A stretch of 64,000 nt of DNA from JAEMQF01 sp963775015 (GCA_963775015.1 CAVZHI010000005.1:186001-250000); one strand, 5' to 3'. Positions 10,789 through 21,078 are shown, counted from the first letter of the stretch. Numbers and translations are program-made. Notes: generated by a model not told the origin, from the sequence alone.

Positions 10789-10879
10789 TGGCGGAGAGGG
10801 CGGGATTCGAACCCGCGGGGGGTTATTAGCCCCCACACGCTTTCCAGGCGTGCGACTTAAACCGCTCATCCACCTCTCC
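10789..10879 (-). tRNA. tRNA-Ser(GGA)
   Basis: Read on the minus strand, the sequence starts GGAGAGGTGGATGAGCGG and ends CCTCTCC-G-CCA. The acceptor stem pairs perfectly over seven bases. The anticodon loop is CTGGAAA, giving anticodon GGA at 10843-10845 (serine). The T loop GGTTCGAATCC is canonical. The 91-nt length and long G/C-rich variable arm are typical of class II tRNA-Ser. The 3' CCA is encoded. Confidence 0.97.
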
Positions 10880-11038
10880 GTGGTGCCGCGAGGGCGCGCA
10901 AGTTTAGCTGACGAACGTCAATCTTCCCTGCAATTGCGGCGCTGCGTCGCCGGCGTTGCAACGCGCAGGTGCAAGAATCCAGACGCCTTGCTGTGCAAGT
11001 GTCGGGACGCCGCTCCCCATGATCCGTCGACGCGTTGC

Positions 11039-12715
11039 ATGAATGACGTCAAGACTCAGACCCTGCGCCGCGTCGTGGCGATGGCGCTGTGCGCGGCGTG
11101 GCTGGGCGGGGCCTGGACCGCGTTCGACACGCGTGCCCAAGACGCGCCCGCACTGCCGGTGCCGCCCGTCCCGTCGTTGCAAGAGCTCGAGGCGGCAGGC
11201 GCGACGATCGGCGAGATTCGGGTGATCGTTCGGGACATTTTCGACACCACCGACCCGAAGGAAGACAAGCTGCTGTTTCGCTGGGCGAACGCGCTGCACA
11301 TTCAAACCCGGGTCGGCGTCATCGAACGCGCGCTGCTGTTCCAGCGCGGCGACAAGCTGACGCTGAGCGTGATCGACGAAACGGAACGCGTGCTCCGACA
11401 GGCGCGCTATCTGTACGACGTGTCGATTCGCGCCGTCGCCTACCACGACGGCGTCGCCGATATCGAGGTCCAGACGCGCGACACCTGGACCTTGGACTTG
11501 AGCGTGAGCGCAGGGCGCACCGGCGGGTCGAACTCGAGCAGCCTCAAGCTCGTCGAGTACAACCTGCTGGGCAGCGGCGTGGCGCTCAGCTACGGCCGCG
11601 TGAAGAACGTCGACCGCTCGAGCAACGAGTTCCAGTTCTCCAACGAACGCGCATTCGGCGGCTGGACGGCGCTGCGCTACAGCCACGCCAACAACAGCGA
11701 CGGCAAACGCGAGTCGGGAAGCATTGCGCAGCCTTTCTACGCGCTGGACGCCCCATGGGCGGCGGGCGTCTCGGCGTCACGCGACAACCGCATCGACGCG
11801 ATCTACGACGGTGGAATCATCGCGAGCCAGTATCGGCATCGGAGTCGGCAGGCCGAGGTGTTCGGCGGCGTGTCGACGGGTCGCGTCGATGGCTGGGTGC
11901 GGCGCGCCTCGATCGGTCTGTCTGAGCAGCACGACACCTACGCCTTCGAGCCCGGGGTGACGCCGCCGGCCGAGTTGCCGCAGGACGAGAAACTCGTCGC
12001 ACCGTTCGTGCGCGTCGAACTGATCGAAGACCGGTTTGAGAAGGTGCAAAACCGCAACCTGATCGAGCGCACCGAATTTGTTGCGCTCGGCCTGGCGACG
12101 ACGCTGCAACTCGGGAGAGCGACGACGCGGTTCGGTTCGAGCCGCGACGCGTGGCTCTATTCGGGGTCGGTGTCGCGCGGTTTTGAACCCCTGTCCAACC
12201 ATACGCTGCTCGCCTCGGCAGCGATTTCCGGCCAGTACTCGGGCTCGGGCGTGAGGCGCCAGCGCCTGGGCAGTCAGGCCCAGTACTACCTGCCGCAAAG
12301 TCCACGCTGGTTGTTCTACGCGTCGGCCAGCGCGGACATGCTCACCAAGCCCGACGCCGCCGACTCCCTGCTGCTGGGCGGGGACAACGGTCTGCGCGGT
12401 TACCCGCTGCGCTACCAGAGCGGTACGCGCCGCGCGTTGTTCACGTTCGAAGAGCGGATCTACACCGACGTGTACCTTTACCGGTTGTTTCGGGTCGGCG
12501 GCGCGGTCTACTTCGACACCGGCCGCGCCTGGGGCGGGAACAACACGAACATAGCCAACCCCGGATGGCTGCGCAACGTCGGACTGGGCCTGCGAATCTT
12601 CAACACCCGGACCGCGTTCAGCAACGTCTTGCACATCGACATCGCGTCGCCGATCGACTCGGACGCCAATGTGAAGAAGTATCAGTACGTCGTCAAGACC
12701 CGGGCCAGCTTCTGA
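11039..12715 (+). CDS. BamA/TamA-family outer membrane protein
   Basis: A 558-residue exported protein. An ATG at 11039 gives a Sec signal (hydrophobic residues about 12-25, cleavage near TRAQ-DA). Residues about 50-150 look like one or two POTRA-type modules (ALLFQRGDKLTLSVIDETER, then VRQARYLYDVSIRAV-like text and DIEVQTRDTW). The C-terminal part is a predicted beta-barrel of the surface-antigen (D15) type, with LLLGGDNGLRGYPLRYQSG, FFDTGRAWGG-like text and a terminal Phe, as in porins. It is shorter than BamA (about 760 residues) and has fewer POTRA domains, so a specialised assembly or secretion partner is more likely than BamA itself. No partner gene adjoins. Confidence 0.8.
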   Translation: MNDVKTQTLRRVVAMALCAAWLGGAWTAFDTRAQDAPALPVPPVPSLQELEAAGATIGEIRVIVRDIFDTTDPKEDKLLFRWANALHIQTRVGVIERALLFQRGDKLTLSVIDETERVLRQARYLYDVSIRAVAYHDGVADIEVQTRDTWTLDLSVSAGRTGGSNSSSLKLVEYNLLGSGVALSYGRVKNVDRSSNEFQFSNERAFGGWTALRYSHANNSDGKRESGSIAQPFYALDAPWAAGVSASRDNRIDAIYDGGIIASQYRHRSRQAEVFGGVSTGRVDGWVRRASIGLSEQHDTYAFEPGVTPPAELPQDEKLVAPFVRVELIEDRFEKVQNRNLIERTEFVALGLATTLQLGRATTRFGSSRDAWLYSGSVSRGFEPLSNHTLLASAAISGQYSGSGVRRQRLGSQAQYYLPQSPRWLFYASASADMLTKPDAADSLLLGGDNGLRGYPLRYQSGTRRALFTFEERIYTDVYLYRLFRVGGAVYFDTGRAWGGNNTNIANPGWLRNVGLGLRIFNTRTAFSNVLHIDIASPIDSDANVKKYQYVVKTRASF

Positions 12716-12725
12716 TCCGGCGGCG

Positions 12726-13649
12726 TTACGGCGCGCCGGGCGTCTTCGCCCTGATCAAGGCCATCGACGTGGCGATCAGCGACGCCACTTCGCTCATGTT
12801 GCCGGGAACGATCATCGTGTTGTTCTTTTGCGCGAGATGGGCGTAAGCCTCGACGGCCTTTTCGGCGACCTTGAGTTGCACCGCCTGTTCGCCACCGGGC
12901 GACTGGATCGCCTGCGCGATCTTGCGGATCGCCTCGGCGCTCGCTTCGGCCACCGTCAGGATCGCCGCCGCTTCGCCCTGTGCGTTGTTGATCTCGGCCT
13001 GGCGCTGGCCTTCGGAACGCGCGATGAAGGCCTCGCGCTCGCCGGTGGCGATGTTGATCTGCTCCTGCTTGCGCCCCTCCGACGCGGCGATCAGCGCGCG
13101 TTTTTCGCGCTCGGCGGTGATCTGCGCCTGCATCGCGTGCAGGATTTCCTTCGGCGGCGTCAAGTCCTTGATTTCATAGCGCAGCACCTTCACGCCCCAG
13201 TTCTGCGCCGCGACGTCGAGCGCATTCACGACCGAGTGGTTGATCGCGTCGCGTTCCTCGAACGTCTTGTCCAGTTCCATCTTGCCGATCACCGAGCGCA
13301 GCAGCGTCTGCGCGAGCTGCGTGATCGCGAACACGTAGTTCGACGAGCCGTAGCTGGCGCGCATCGGATCGGTGATCTGGAAATAGATGATGCCGTCGAC
13401 CTGCAATTGCGTGTTGTCGCGCGTGATGCAGACCTGGCTCGGCACGTCGAGCGGCACTTCCTTGAGCGAATGTTTGTACGCGACGCGCTCGATGAAGGGA
13501 ATCACGAACTTCAGGCCCGGCGTCAGCGTGCGGTCGTACTTTCCGAGTCGCTCGACGACCCAGGCGTTCTGCTGCGGCACGATCTTGAACGTGCGCACGA
13601 CAAAGATGACGACGATGACGGCGACGATCAGCGCAATTTCGAAGTGCAT
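12726..13649 (-). CDS. SPFH/band 7 membrane protein (stomatin/QmcA type)
   Basis: A 307-residue SPFH protein. One N-terminal membrane segment (residues about 3-18, IALIVAVIVVIFVVRTF) is followed by the band 7 domain (VPQQNAWVVERLGKYDRTL) and a long Ala/Glu-rich coiled coil (ITAEREKRALIAASEGRKQE). The family forms large membrane cages that scaffold lipids and proteases. The gene lies 30 bases downstream of the NfeD gene on the same strand, the usual pairing, in which NfeD interacts with the SPFH oligomer. It converges on the outer membrane gene, with only ten bases between stop codons. Confidence 0.92.
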   Translation of the reverse strand: MHFEIALIVAVIVVIFVVRTFKIVPQQNAWVVERLGKYDRTLTPGLKFVIPFIERVAYKHSLKEVPLDVPSQVCITRDNTQLQVDGIIYFQITDPMRASYGSSNYVFAITQLAQTLLRSVIGKMELDKTFEERDAINHSVVNALDVAAQNWGVKVLRYEIKDLTPPKEILHAMQAQITAEREKRALIAASEGRKQEQINIATGEREAFIARSEGQRQAEINNAQGEAAAILTVAEASAEAIRKIAQAIQSPGGEQAVQLKVAEKAVEAYAHLAQKNNTMIVPGNMSEVASLIATSMALIRAKTPGAP

Positions 13650-13679
13650 GGTTTTCCTTCTCTGTGTGTGGGTGCGGAT

Positions 13680-14120
13680 TCAACTCTCGGTGTGTGGCGT
13701 CAGGACAAGCCAATTGCCCTCGACGGCGCTGACACGGTGTGCGCCGCCCGTCGGCGACGCGCCGGGCGCGAGGCGCGCGGTCCAGGTCGAGCCGCGGTAC
13801 TGCACGCGCGCGGTTCGGTCTGCGCCCCACTGCGCGACGTGCACTCGTTCGCCGATGTCCAGGTTCACGTCGCGGTTCTCCGCCGCAGGTGCAGAGCGAG
13901 GTTGGCGTGCGCGCTTCCAGTGCCAGAGTGCCGTCGTGCCGCCGGCGACGACGGCAGCGGCGATGATCTGCGCGTTCAGCGCCAGCCCCAGATGCGCGGC
14001 GATCGCTCCAGCCGCCAGCCCCAGGGCGAACAGCAGCAGGTAAAACGTACCGGTGGCGAGTTCGGCGGCGACTGCCGCACCGGCCGCAACCCACCAGAAG
14101 CTTGCGTTGGACAGGTCCAT
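13680..14120 (-). CDS. NfeD family membrane protein
   Basis: A 146-residue short-form NfeD protein. The start at 14120 (MDLSNASFWWVAAGAAVAAE) has GAGGAG upstream. Two or three membrane segments span residues about 8-75 (ATGTFYLLLFALGLAAGAIA, then IIAAAVVAGGTTALWHW). The C-terminal OB-fold domain shows IGERVHVAQWG and TWTARLAPGA. It is the first gene of the two-gene unit with the SPFH protein. NfeD proteins are thought to assist membrane quality control; here that is inferred from pairing only. Confidence 0.87.
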   Translation of the reverse strand: MDLSNASFWWVAAGAAVAAELATGTFYLLLFALGLAAGAIAAHLGLALNAQIIAAAVVAGGTTALWHWKRARQPRSAPAAENRDVNLDIGERVHVAQWGADRTARVQYRGSTWTARLAPGASPTGGAHRVSAVEGNWLVLTPHTES

Positions 14121-14238
14121 TGAATCTCCTCGAGCATGGCGCCATCCTCGGCGCTCCCGCAGTGTAGGGCGCTGCGCGCGCAGGTGCGGCCTGGCCCTAC
14201 ACTTCGCGCCTTCCGCCGCCGCACCGCCCGAGGAGTCC

Positions 14239-16497
14239 ATGCTGCGCTTCAACTTTCCGATCGTCATCATCGACGAAGACTTCCGTTCCGAAAACACGTC
14301 GGGCCTGGGAATTCGGGCGCTCGCCGCGGCGATCGAAAAGGAAGGCTTCGAGGTGTTGGGCGCCACCGGCTACGGCGACCTGAGCCAGTTCGCGCAGCAG
14401 CAAAGCCGCGCCAGCGCGTTCATCCTGTCGATCGACGACGAAGAGTTCACACCCGGCCCGGAGATCGACCCGGCGGTCGTGAGCCTGCGCAAGTTCATCC
14501 AGGAGATCCGCTTCAAGAACGCCGAGATCCCGATCTACCTGTACGGCGAGACGCGCACCTCGCAGCACCTGCCGAACGACGTGCTGCGCGAACTGCACGG
14601 TTTCATCCACATGTTCGAGGACACGCCGGAGTTCGTCGCGCGCCACATCATCCGTGAGGCGAAAAGCTACCTCGACGGGCTGGCGCCGCCGTTCTTCCGC
14701 GCCCTAGTCGACTACGCGCAGGACGGCTCGTACTCATGGCACTGCCCGGGGCACTCGGGCGGCGTCGCGTTCCTGAAGAGCCCGGTCGGGCGCATGTTCC
14801 ACCAGTTCTTCGGCGAGAACATGCTGCGCGCCGACGTCTGCAACGCGGTCGACGAACTCGGCCAACTGCTCGACCACACCGGCCCGGTCGCGGCCTCCGA
14901 GCGCAACGCGGCGCGAATCTTCAACGCCGACCACTGCTTTTTCGTCACCAACGGAACGAGCACATCGAACAAGATGGTCTGGCACCACACCGTGGCGCCG
15001 AACGACGTCGTCGTCGTCGACCGCAACTGCCACAAGTCGATCCTGCACTCGATCATCATGACGGGCGCCGTGCCGGTGTTCCTGCGCCCGACACGCAATC
15101 ACTACGGCATCATCGGGCCGATTCCGCAGAGCGAGTTTTCGCCGGCGGCGATCCGGCGCAAGATCGCGGCGAACCCATTGCTCTCCGGGGTCGACTCGAA
15201 AAAGGTCAAGCCGAGCATCCTCACACTCACGCAAAGCACGTACGACGGCGTGCTTTACAACACCGGGACGATCAAGAAGTCTCTCGACGGCTACATCGAC
15301 ACGCTGCATTTCGACGAAGCCTGGTTGCCGCACGCCGCGTTCCACCCGTTCTACAAGGGCTATCACGCGCTCGCGAAATGGGAGCCGCGGCCGAAGGACC
15401 AGCTCGTCTTCGCGACCCAGTCGACGCACAAACTGCTCGCCGGCTTGAGCCAGGCCTCGCAGGTGCTGGTGCAGGACTCGCAAACGCGCAAGCTCGATCG
15501 GCACCTCTTCAACGAGGCGTATCTGATGCACACGTCGACGAGCCCGCAGTACGCGATCATCGCGTCGTGCGACGTCGCCGCGGCGATGATGGAGGCGCCC
15601 GGCGGCACCGCGCTCGTCGAGGAGAGCATTCTCGAAGCGCTCGACTTTCGCCGCGCGATGCGCAAGGTCGCCAAGGAGTACGACACCGACTGGTGGTTCA
15701 AGGTCTGGGGCCCGGACAAGCTCACGGCCGATGGCGTGGGCGACGCCGCGGGCTGGATCCTCAAATCGGGCGCAAAGTGGCACGGCTTCGGCGACATCGC
15801 CGAAGGCTTCAACCTGCTCGATCCGATCAAGAGCACGATCATCACGCCGGGTCTGGACATGTCGGGCAAGTTCGCGAAGACCGGCATTCCCGCGTCGATC
15901 ATCACGAAGTTCCTCGCCGAGCATGGCGTCGTCGTCGAGAAGACAGGCCTGTACTCGTTCTTCATCATGTTCACGATCGGCATCACGAAGGGCCGCTGGA
16001 ACACCCTGCTCACGGCGTTGCAGCAGTTCAAGGACGACTACGACAAGAACCAGCCGATGTGGCGCATCCTCCCCGAGTTCTGCGCCAAGTATCCGCGCTA
16101 CGAACGCATGGGCTTGCGCGATCTGTCGCAAAGCCTGCACGAGATGTACGCGAAGGGCGACATCGCGCGCCTCACGACGGAGATGTATTTGTCGGACCTG
16201 CACCCGGCGATGAAACCGAGCGACGCGTTTGCGAACATCGCCAAGCGCAATACCGAGCGCGTCGAGATCGACGCGTTGGAGGGGCGCATCACGACTTCGC
16301 TGCTGACGCCTTATCCCCCCGGAATTCCGCTCCTGATCCCCGGCGAGCGTTTCAACAAGAAAATCGTCTCCTACCTGCAGTTCACGCGCGAGTTCAACGC
16401 CGCGTTCCCGGGGTTCGATACCGACGTGCACGGCCTCGTCGAAGACGAGGGCGAGGGCACCACGGCGCGGCGCTATTCGGTGGACTGCGTGCGCTGA
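14239..16497 (+). CDS. Orn/Lys/Arg decarboxylase
   Basis: A 752-residue PLP-dependent decarboxylase of fold type I, with an N-terminal response-regulator-like wing domain (MLRFNFPIVIIDEDFRSENT, residues 1-130). The catalytic domain has TNGTSTSNKMVWH, the PLP region LHFDEAWLPHAAFHPFY and the Schiff-base Lys near residue 398 in STHKLLAGLSQASQ. The length matches inducible lysine or arginine decarboxylases (710-760 residues). The family converts the amino acid to a polyamine precursor while consuming a proton. Which amino acid is used cannot be read from the sequence. GAGGAG at 14230-14235 fixes the start. There is no antiporter gene beside it. Confidence 0.93.
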   Translation: MLRFNFPIVIIDEDFRSENTSGLGIRALAAAIEKEGFEVLGATGYGDLSQFAQQQSRASAFILSIDDEEFTPGPEIDPAVVSLRKFIQEIRFKNAEIPIYLYGETRTSQHLPNDVLRELHGFIHMFEDTPEFVARHIIREAKSYLDGLAPPFFRALVDYAQDGSYSWHCPGHSGGVAFLKSPVGRMFHQFFGENMLRADVCNAVDELGQLLDHTGPVAASERNAARIFNADHCFFVTNGTSTSNKMVWHHTVAPNDVVVVDRNCHKSILHSIIMTGAVPVFLRPTRNHYGIIGPIPQSEFSPAAIRRKIAANPLLSGVDSKKVKPSILTLTQSTYDGVLYNTGTIKKSLDGYIDTLHFDEAWLPHAAFHPFYKGYHALAKWEPRPKDQLVFATQSTHKLLAGLSQASQVLVQDSQTRKLDRHLFNEAYLMHTSTSPQYAIIASCDVAAAMMEAPGGTALVEESILEALDFRRAMRKVAKEYDTDWWFKVWGPDKLTADGVGDAAGWILKSGAKWHGFGDIAEGFNLLDPIKSTIITPGLDMSGKFAKTGIPASIITKFLAEHGVVVEKTGLYSFFIMFTIGITKGRWNTLLTALQQFKDDYDKNQPMWRILPEFCAKYPRYERMGLRDLSQSLHEMYAKGDIARLTTEMYLSDLHPAMKPSDAFANIAKRNTERVEIDALEGRITTSLLTPYPPGIPLLIPGERFNKKIVSYLQFTREFNAAFPGFDTDVHGLVEDEGEGTTARRYSVDCVR

Positions 16498-16543
16498 GGT
16501 CGACGCGTCTCGCAGCGGCTTGCGCCGGCGCCGCGGCGCAGGC

Positions 16544-17504
16544 TCATTCCTGCCTGGCGACTTCCAGCGCCCGCGCCGCACCCAGAAGCGCGGGGGGAAA
16601 TTCGCTCGTGATGACCCAAGTCGGGATGTCGCGCAGGTAGCTCGCGTAGCGGCCTTTCGCCTCGAAGCGCGAGCGAAACGGCGATGCGTCGAGCAGGGTG
16701 ATGAGGCGTGGCACGATGCCCCCGCCGATGTAGACACCGCCCAGCGCGCCGAGCGTCAGCGCCAGATTTCCGGCGGTGCTGCCGAGGAAGGCGAAAAACA
16801 TCTCGACCGCTTGGCGGCACATCGGGTCGGCATCGGCCAGCGCCAGCGCGCTCACCTGCTCGGGCTCGAGCGCTTCGGGCGGGCGCCCGGCGACGGCGCA
16901 GCAAGCAAGGTACAGGTTCGACAGACCGGACCCGGAGAGCGCTCGTTCGGCCGACGCATGGCCGAAGCGCTGCCGCAGGTGGGCAATCACCGCCTCTTCG
17001 GCCTCATTCGCCGCGCTGAGCGTCACGTGGCCGCCTTCGCCGGCGAGCGGCACGAAGGCGCTGCCATGGGGGATCAACGCCGACACGCCCAGGCCCGTTC
17101 CCGGCCCAAGCACCGCCTTGGGTGCACCTTCGCGTGCCTGGCCCGCGCCGATGGCGTGCAGTTGATGCGGCTGCAACAGCGGCAGCGCGAGCGCCAGCGC
17201 CGTGAAGTCGTTGATCACGACGAGGCGCTGCAGCGCGAGCGCCGCCTGGACTTCGCGGATCGAGAACGACCAGGGATGGTTCGTCATGCTCACCCGATCG
17301 CCGAGCACCGCCGTAGCGATGCCGATAGCGCCCCAGCGCGGAGCGTCAACCGGGTGCTGCGCCGAGATAGCTGCGGATCGCGTCGAGCAACGAGGCGTGA
17401 TCGCAACATCGCAGCAGCGCCAGGTCGGTGGGCGTGTGGCTCCCGGGTCGCAACAAGGCAAAGCGCGCGTGCGTCCCGCCGACGTCTCCGAGCAGAGTGG
17501 TCAT
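16544..17504 (-). CDS. glk: Glucokinase (one frameshift)
   Basis: It phosphorylates glucose with ATP to feed glycolysis or, through glucose 1-phosphate, the glycogen genes at the left end. The true N-terminus at 17504 reads MTTLLGDVGGTHARFALLRP, with the DVGGTHARF phosphate-binding motif. The frame breaks near 17350-17356 in a run of Gs, after YLGAA, and resumes at VDAPRWGAIGIATAVLGDRV. The middle has NDFTALALALP with the catalytic Asp, and VLGPGTGLGVSAL; the C-terminus has GALGGVYIGGGI. The size fits Glk (about 320 residues). The indel is probably an assembly error. Confidence 0.88.
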
Positions 17505-17531
17505 GGAGCGGGCCGCCGGCCGTCGCCGTGG

Positions 17532-18320
17532 CTACTCGGCGCCCGCCGCCCCCGCCATCGCATGGCTGAAGCCACCGTCGACATAAGTGATCTCCGACGT
17601 GACGCCGGCCGCGAGCGGCGAGAGCAGGAAGGCGGCGACGTTGCCGACGTCGTCGATCGTCACGTTGCGCCGCAGTGGCGCGTTCGCCGCGACGACGTCG
17701 AGGATCTTGCCGAAACCCTTGATTCCAGACGCCGCGAGCGTCTTGATCGGCCCCGCTGAAATGCCGTTCACACGAATCCCCTTCGGCCCGAGACTCGCGG
17801 CGAGGTAGCGCACGCTCGCCTCGAGCGACGCTTTCGCCAGGCCCATCGTGTTGTAGTTCGGCACGCTGCGCATCGCACCGAGGTAGGTGAGCGTGAGCAG
17901 CGCCGAGTCGGCGCGCAGGCGTGGCAGCGCCGCCTTCGCCATGGCGGGGAAGCTGTAGCTCGAAATGTCGTGCGCAATGCGAAATGATTCGCGCGACAGG
18001 CCGTCGAGAAAGTCTCCCGCGATCGCCTCCTTGGGGGCATAGCCGATCGAATGCACGAAGCCGTCGAACTGCGGCCAGTCCTGGCCGAGCTGGGCAAACA
18101 GACGTTCGATCTGCACGTCGTCGGAAACGTCGCAGTCGTAAGTGAGTTTCGAGCCGAACTCGGCGGCGAAGTCGGTGATCCGCTCCTTGAAGCGTTCACC
18201 CTGGTAGCTGAATGCCAGCTCGGCGCCTTCACGATGGCAGGCGCGGGCGATGCCGTAGGCGATGGAGCGGTTCGACAGAACACCGGTGATCAGGAGCCGT
18301 TTGCCGGCGAGGAATCCCAT
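17532..18320 (-). CDS. fabI: Enoyl-ACP reductase (NADH)
   Basis: It performs the last step of each fatty acid elongation cycle, reducing trans-2-enoyl-ACP with NADH. The start at 18320 (MGFLAGKRLLITGVLSNRSI) gives 262 residues, the usual FabI size. The altered glycine motif GVLSNRSIAYGIA is FabI-specific. The catalytic pair Tyr-x6-Lys is in YNTMGLAKASLEASVRYLA. It is not followed by another fatty acid gene. It is the target class of triclosan and isoniazid-type inhibitors. Confidence 0.96.
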   Translation of the reverse strand: MGFLAGKRLLITGVLSNRSIAYGIARACHREGAELAFSYQGERFKERITDFAAEFGSKLTYDCDVSDDVQIERLFAQLGQDWPQFDGFVHSIGYAPKEAIAGDFLDGLSRESFRIAHDISSYSFPAMAKAALPRLRADSALLTLTYLGAMRSVPNYNTMGLAKASLEASVRYLAASLGPKGIRVNGISAGPIKTLAASGIKGFGKILDVVAANAPLRRNVTIDDVGNVAAFLLSPLAAGVTSEITYVDGGFSHAMAGAAGAE

Positions 18321-18416
18321 GCGTGCTCCAAGTGAGTAAGGGGGTCGAGCGGCTGCGATTCTGGCACGCATCGGGCTTGCGCCCCACTGCGTCGGACTGG
18401 CCCGGTACCACCCGCG

Positions 18417-18456
18417 CCTCGCGCCTGGCCCGCGGGTGGGCCGCAGCGGCGCGAGG
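18417..18456. terminator. Strong hairpin between the HAF-repeat gene and fabI
   Basis: CCTCGCGCC at 18417-18425 pairs with GGCGCGAGG at 18448-18456, with a nested GGCCC/GGGCC stem inside. It lies just after the stop codon of the HAF-repeat gene on the minus strand. No T tract follows, so it is only a possible terminator or mRNA-end structure. Confidence 0.35.
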
Positions 18457-18464
18457 CAAGCCCA

Positions 18465-20295
18465 TCAGCGGATCACGGTCAAGCTGAGCACGACCGTGCT
18501 GCTCGCTGCCGACGCACCGGTCCCGGAAGTCGCGGTGACCGTCACGTTCGACGTTCCCGCTGGCGTTCCCGTAGCGGGCGGGTTGGGGTTGGGCGCTCCA
18601 CCACCCGCCACCTCCGCCGCCGCACGCTGCCACGGCAGCGATCGCCAGGGCCGCGAGCAGCGTCGCCCAGCCGGTGCGGCGCGCGCGTCGCGCCGCCACG
18701 CCGCGGCCCAACATCACCAGTGGCGCCAAGGCAAACGCGAAAGCCGTGAACGGGTGGCCACGCGGCGGCATCGCCACCGCTCCGCCATCCGTGCCGATGG
18801 TCAGCGTCGTCGTCACCGGTCCGCCTGCGGGCGTGACGCTGGCGGGTGCGAAGGTGCAGCTCGCGCCGGCCGGCAGGCCCGAGCAGGCGAAGGTCACCGC
18901 AGCGGTGAAGCCGGCATTCGGTGTGATCGTCAGCTCGGTCGTCGCGCTGCGTGCCTGCGGCGACGCTCAACGAAGTGCTTGTCGCGCCGACGCTGAACGG
19001 TGTTGTGCTCACTGTGGAGCAGGGCGCGCCGATCGCGTCGTCGCAGTACTCTGAACGATGTAGGCGGCGGTTTCGTTCACGGGGGTGGTTGGCGTCGTCG
19101 CTTGGCCGGTAATCCATTGGCCGTCGGGTGACATGCCGCTGACGGAGACGAGCGTGATGCCGGTCATCTCGGTGCCAGCGTCGACGAGCAGCTGGCGCAA
19201 GTCGCGCAAGCCCGTCGCTTCGGTCCAACGAAACGCGCCGCTGCCTTTGGCGAAGCCGGTACTGCCGCCGCCACCATAGATCAACCCGACAGACGAGCTG
19301 GTCGTGCCCGCAATGACTCGCCCGTTGTCGCTGACCGCGGTCGCGAGCGTATGCGGGGCGCCTGGCAAGGTGCCGAGCGAGACCATGCCCGTCGCCTGAG
19401 TCCAGCGAAACGCGCTTTGACCAGTCGTCGTGGGGCTGGCGCTGTAGCTCGCCGCGCCCACGATCGTCGTGCCGTCCGCAGAGACCGCCGTAGCGATCGA
19501 CGCGTATCCGGCGCTCAGCGAACCGAGTGCCTCGAACGAACCACCGCTCCAACGAAACGCGCCGTTGCGATAGCCGGTGAATGCGTTGCTGTCGATGAAC
19601 TCCGCGTCGCCCACGATCGTCACGCCGTCGGCGCTGACCCCAAAGGCGCGGGACTGACGCGTCGCCCCGGCCGGCACGCCCAAGTCGACCATCCCGCCCG
19701 TGGCAGTCCAGCGGAATGCGTGCTGGAGGAAGCCGCTCGTGAAGTCGGAAATCCCGACGACAGCCGAGCAGTCGTCGCTGACATCGAGCGCGCGGGAACT
19801 GCGGGTCGCGTTGTTCAGTGGGTCGAGCGTGCCCAGGTCGACCGGGCCAGTGGCCGCGGTCCAGCGGAAGGCGTGGTAGGGGGTAAAGAAGCCGTTGTCC
19901 TGGTATCCGACGGCGCACGATCCGTCGCGGCTGAGGTTGGTGCCACTGCCACTGGCCTTGGGCTGCCCTGTCGGCCTGAGCGCTGCAATCGTCTCACTGC
20001 GCTTTCCTAAGTCAACCGCATCTCGTACGGCCTGAGGAACTGATGTGTTCTCAATTGTCGAATTTGCCTCCCCAGCCAAGAACATTTGTAGGTTGAAAAC
20101 TGTGGGTCGACCGACTACGTGGGAGACGGCATCTAGGGCAAAGATGGTCACTGGGTCCGTGGCGGCACTTCGAGCGTCTCCAACTGAAAAAATCACCAAT
20201 CCGGCCACTGCGAGCGCACCGCCCGCAAGCCGCGGCAAGCGCCGCGCATGGGCGATCGGCGTACCGAACTTGCTGGAAGATTCACTCTTGTTCAT
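18465..20295 (-). CDS. HAF-repeat exported protein with C-terminal membrane anchor (three frameshifts)
   Basis: An N-terminal signal or anchor (residues about 20-40, LAGGALAVAGLVIFSV) is followed by about five copies of a 45-55 residue repeat built around AFRWT-ATG-VDLGTL. These are HAF-type repeats predicted to form a beta-propeller outside the cell. After residue 415 the frame shifts near 19060, again near 18960, and again in a poly-Gly codon run near 18605. Corrected, the tail reads YCDDAIGAPCSTVSTTPFSV, then AGFTAAVTFACSGLPAGASC (an Ig-like module), a hydrophobic segment with RRARR, ACGGGGGG, and a final GTPAGTSNVTVTATSG block ending at 18465. The last arrangement recurs in Burkholderiales surface proteins. 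Function unknown; pseudogene status cannot be excluded. Confidence 0.68.
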
Positions 20296-20446
20296 GTCGC
20301 GCTCCGGTTGTTGGCGAGTGCCTCATTTGTGACCCAACGGCAGCGGCGTTTCAATTGGACAGAGGCCGCGCGACCAGTCCCGGGACCCGGTCTTAGGACC
20401 AATGACGCCTGTTCCGCGCAGGCTCTCGAGGATCACAATCTCGCGC

Positions 20447-21078
20447 ATGAAACTGCTCATCGTCGACGACCACCCGATCGTGCGTGAAGGCCTCGCCGCC
20501 GTGCTGCGCCAGGCCGGGCCTGACACCACCGTGTTGCAGGCGAGCGGTGGCGCGATGGGCCTCGATCTCGCCGCAGAGCACGCCGACCTCGACGCCGTGT
20601 TTCTCGACCTCGCGATGCCGGAGATGGACGGATTGGCGGCGATCAAGCAATTCGGCACGCGCCGCCCGATTTGCCGGTGATCGTGCTCTCGTCTTCGGAG
20701 GATGCCGACGACGTGCGGCGCGCGCTCGCGGCGGGGGCGCTGGGCTACGTACCCAAGTCCGCGCCGCCGCGAACCTTGCTCTCGGCGCTGCAGCTCGTGC
20801 TCGCAGGCGATGTCTACGTGCCGCCGCTGCTGCTCGGCACGCCACCGTTGTCGGCGCGTGGTGTGAGTGCGGCGGCGGACGGGCAGGCGCGTCTCACCGA
20901 GCGCCAGGTCGACGTGCTTCGGCTCGTCTGCCGCGGCGCCTCGAACAAGGAAATTGCGCGCGAGCTGGCCTTGTCCGACAAAACCGTGAAGGCACATGTC
21001 ACGGCGATCTTTCGTGCGCTGGGCGTCGTGAACCGCACCCAGGCGGCGACCGCCGCGCAGGCGTCCGGACTGCTCTGA
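20447..21078 (+). CDS. LuxR-family response regulator (one frameshift)
   Basis: A NarL/FixJ-type response regulator. The receiver domain starts MKLLIVDDHPIVREGLAAVL with the acidic pair DD; the phospho-acceptor Asp lies in AVFLDLAMPEMDGL. One base is missing near 20668: adding a G gives RRPDLPVIVLSSSEDADDVR, after which the frame runs to 21078. The C-terminal HTH has LTERQVDVLRLVCRGASNKE and LSDKTVKAHVTAIFRALGV. It converges on the hybrid histidine kinase gene with 41 bases between the stops, a likely cognate pair. The target genes are unknown. Confidence 0.88.

Noticed and set aside
10789..10879. tRNA-Ser as an integration site for a genomic island
   Set aside because: No integrase and no direct repeat of the tRNA end was seen nearby; flanking genes look like ordinary chromosome.
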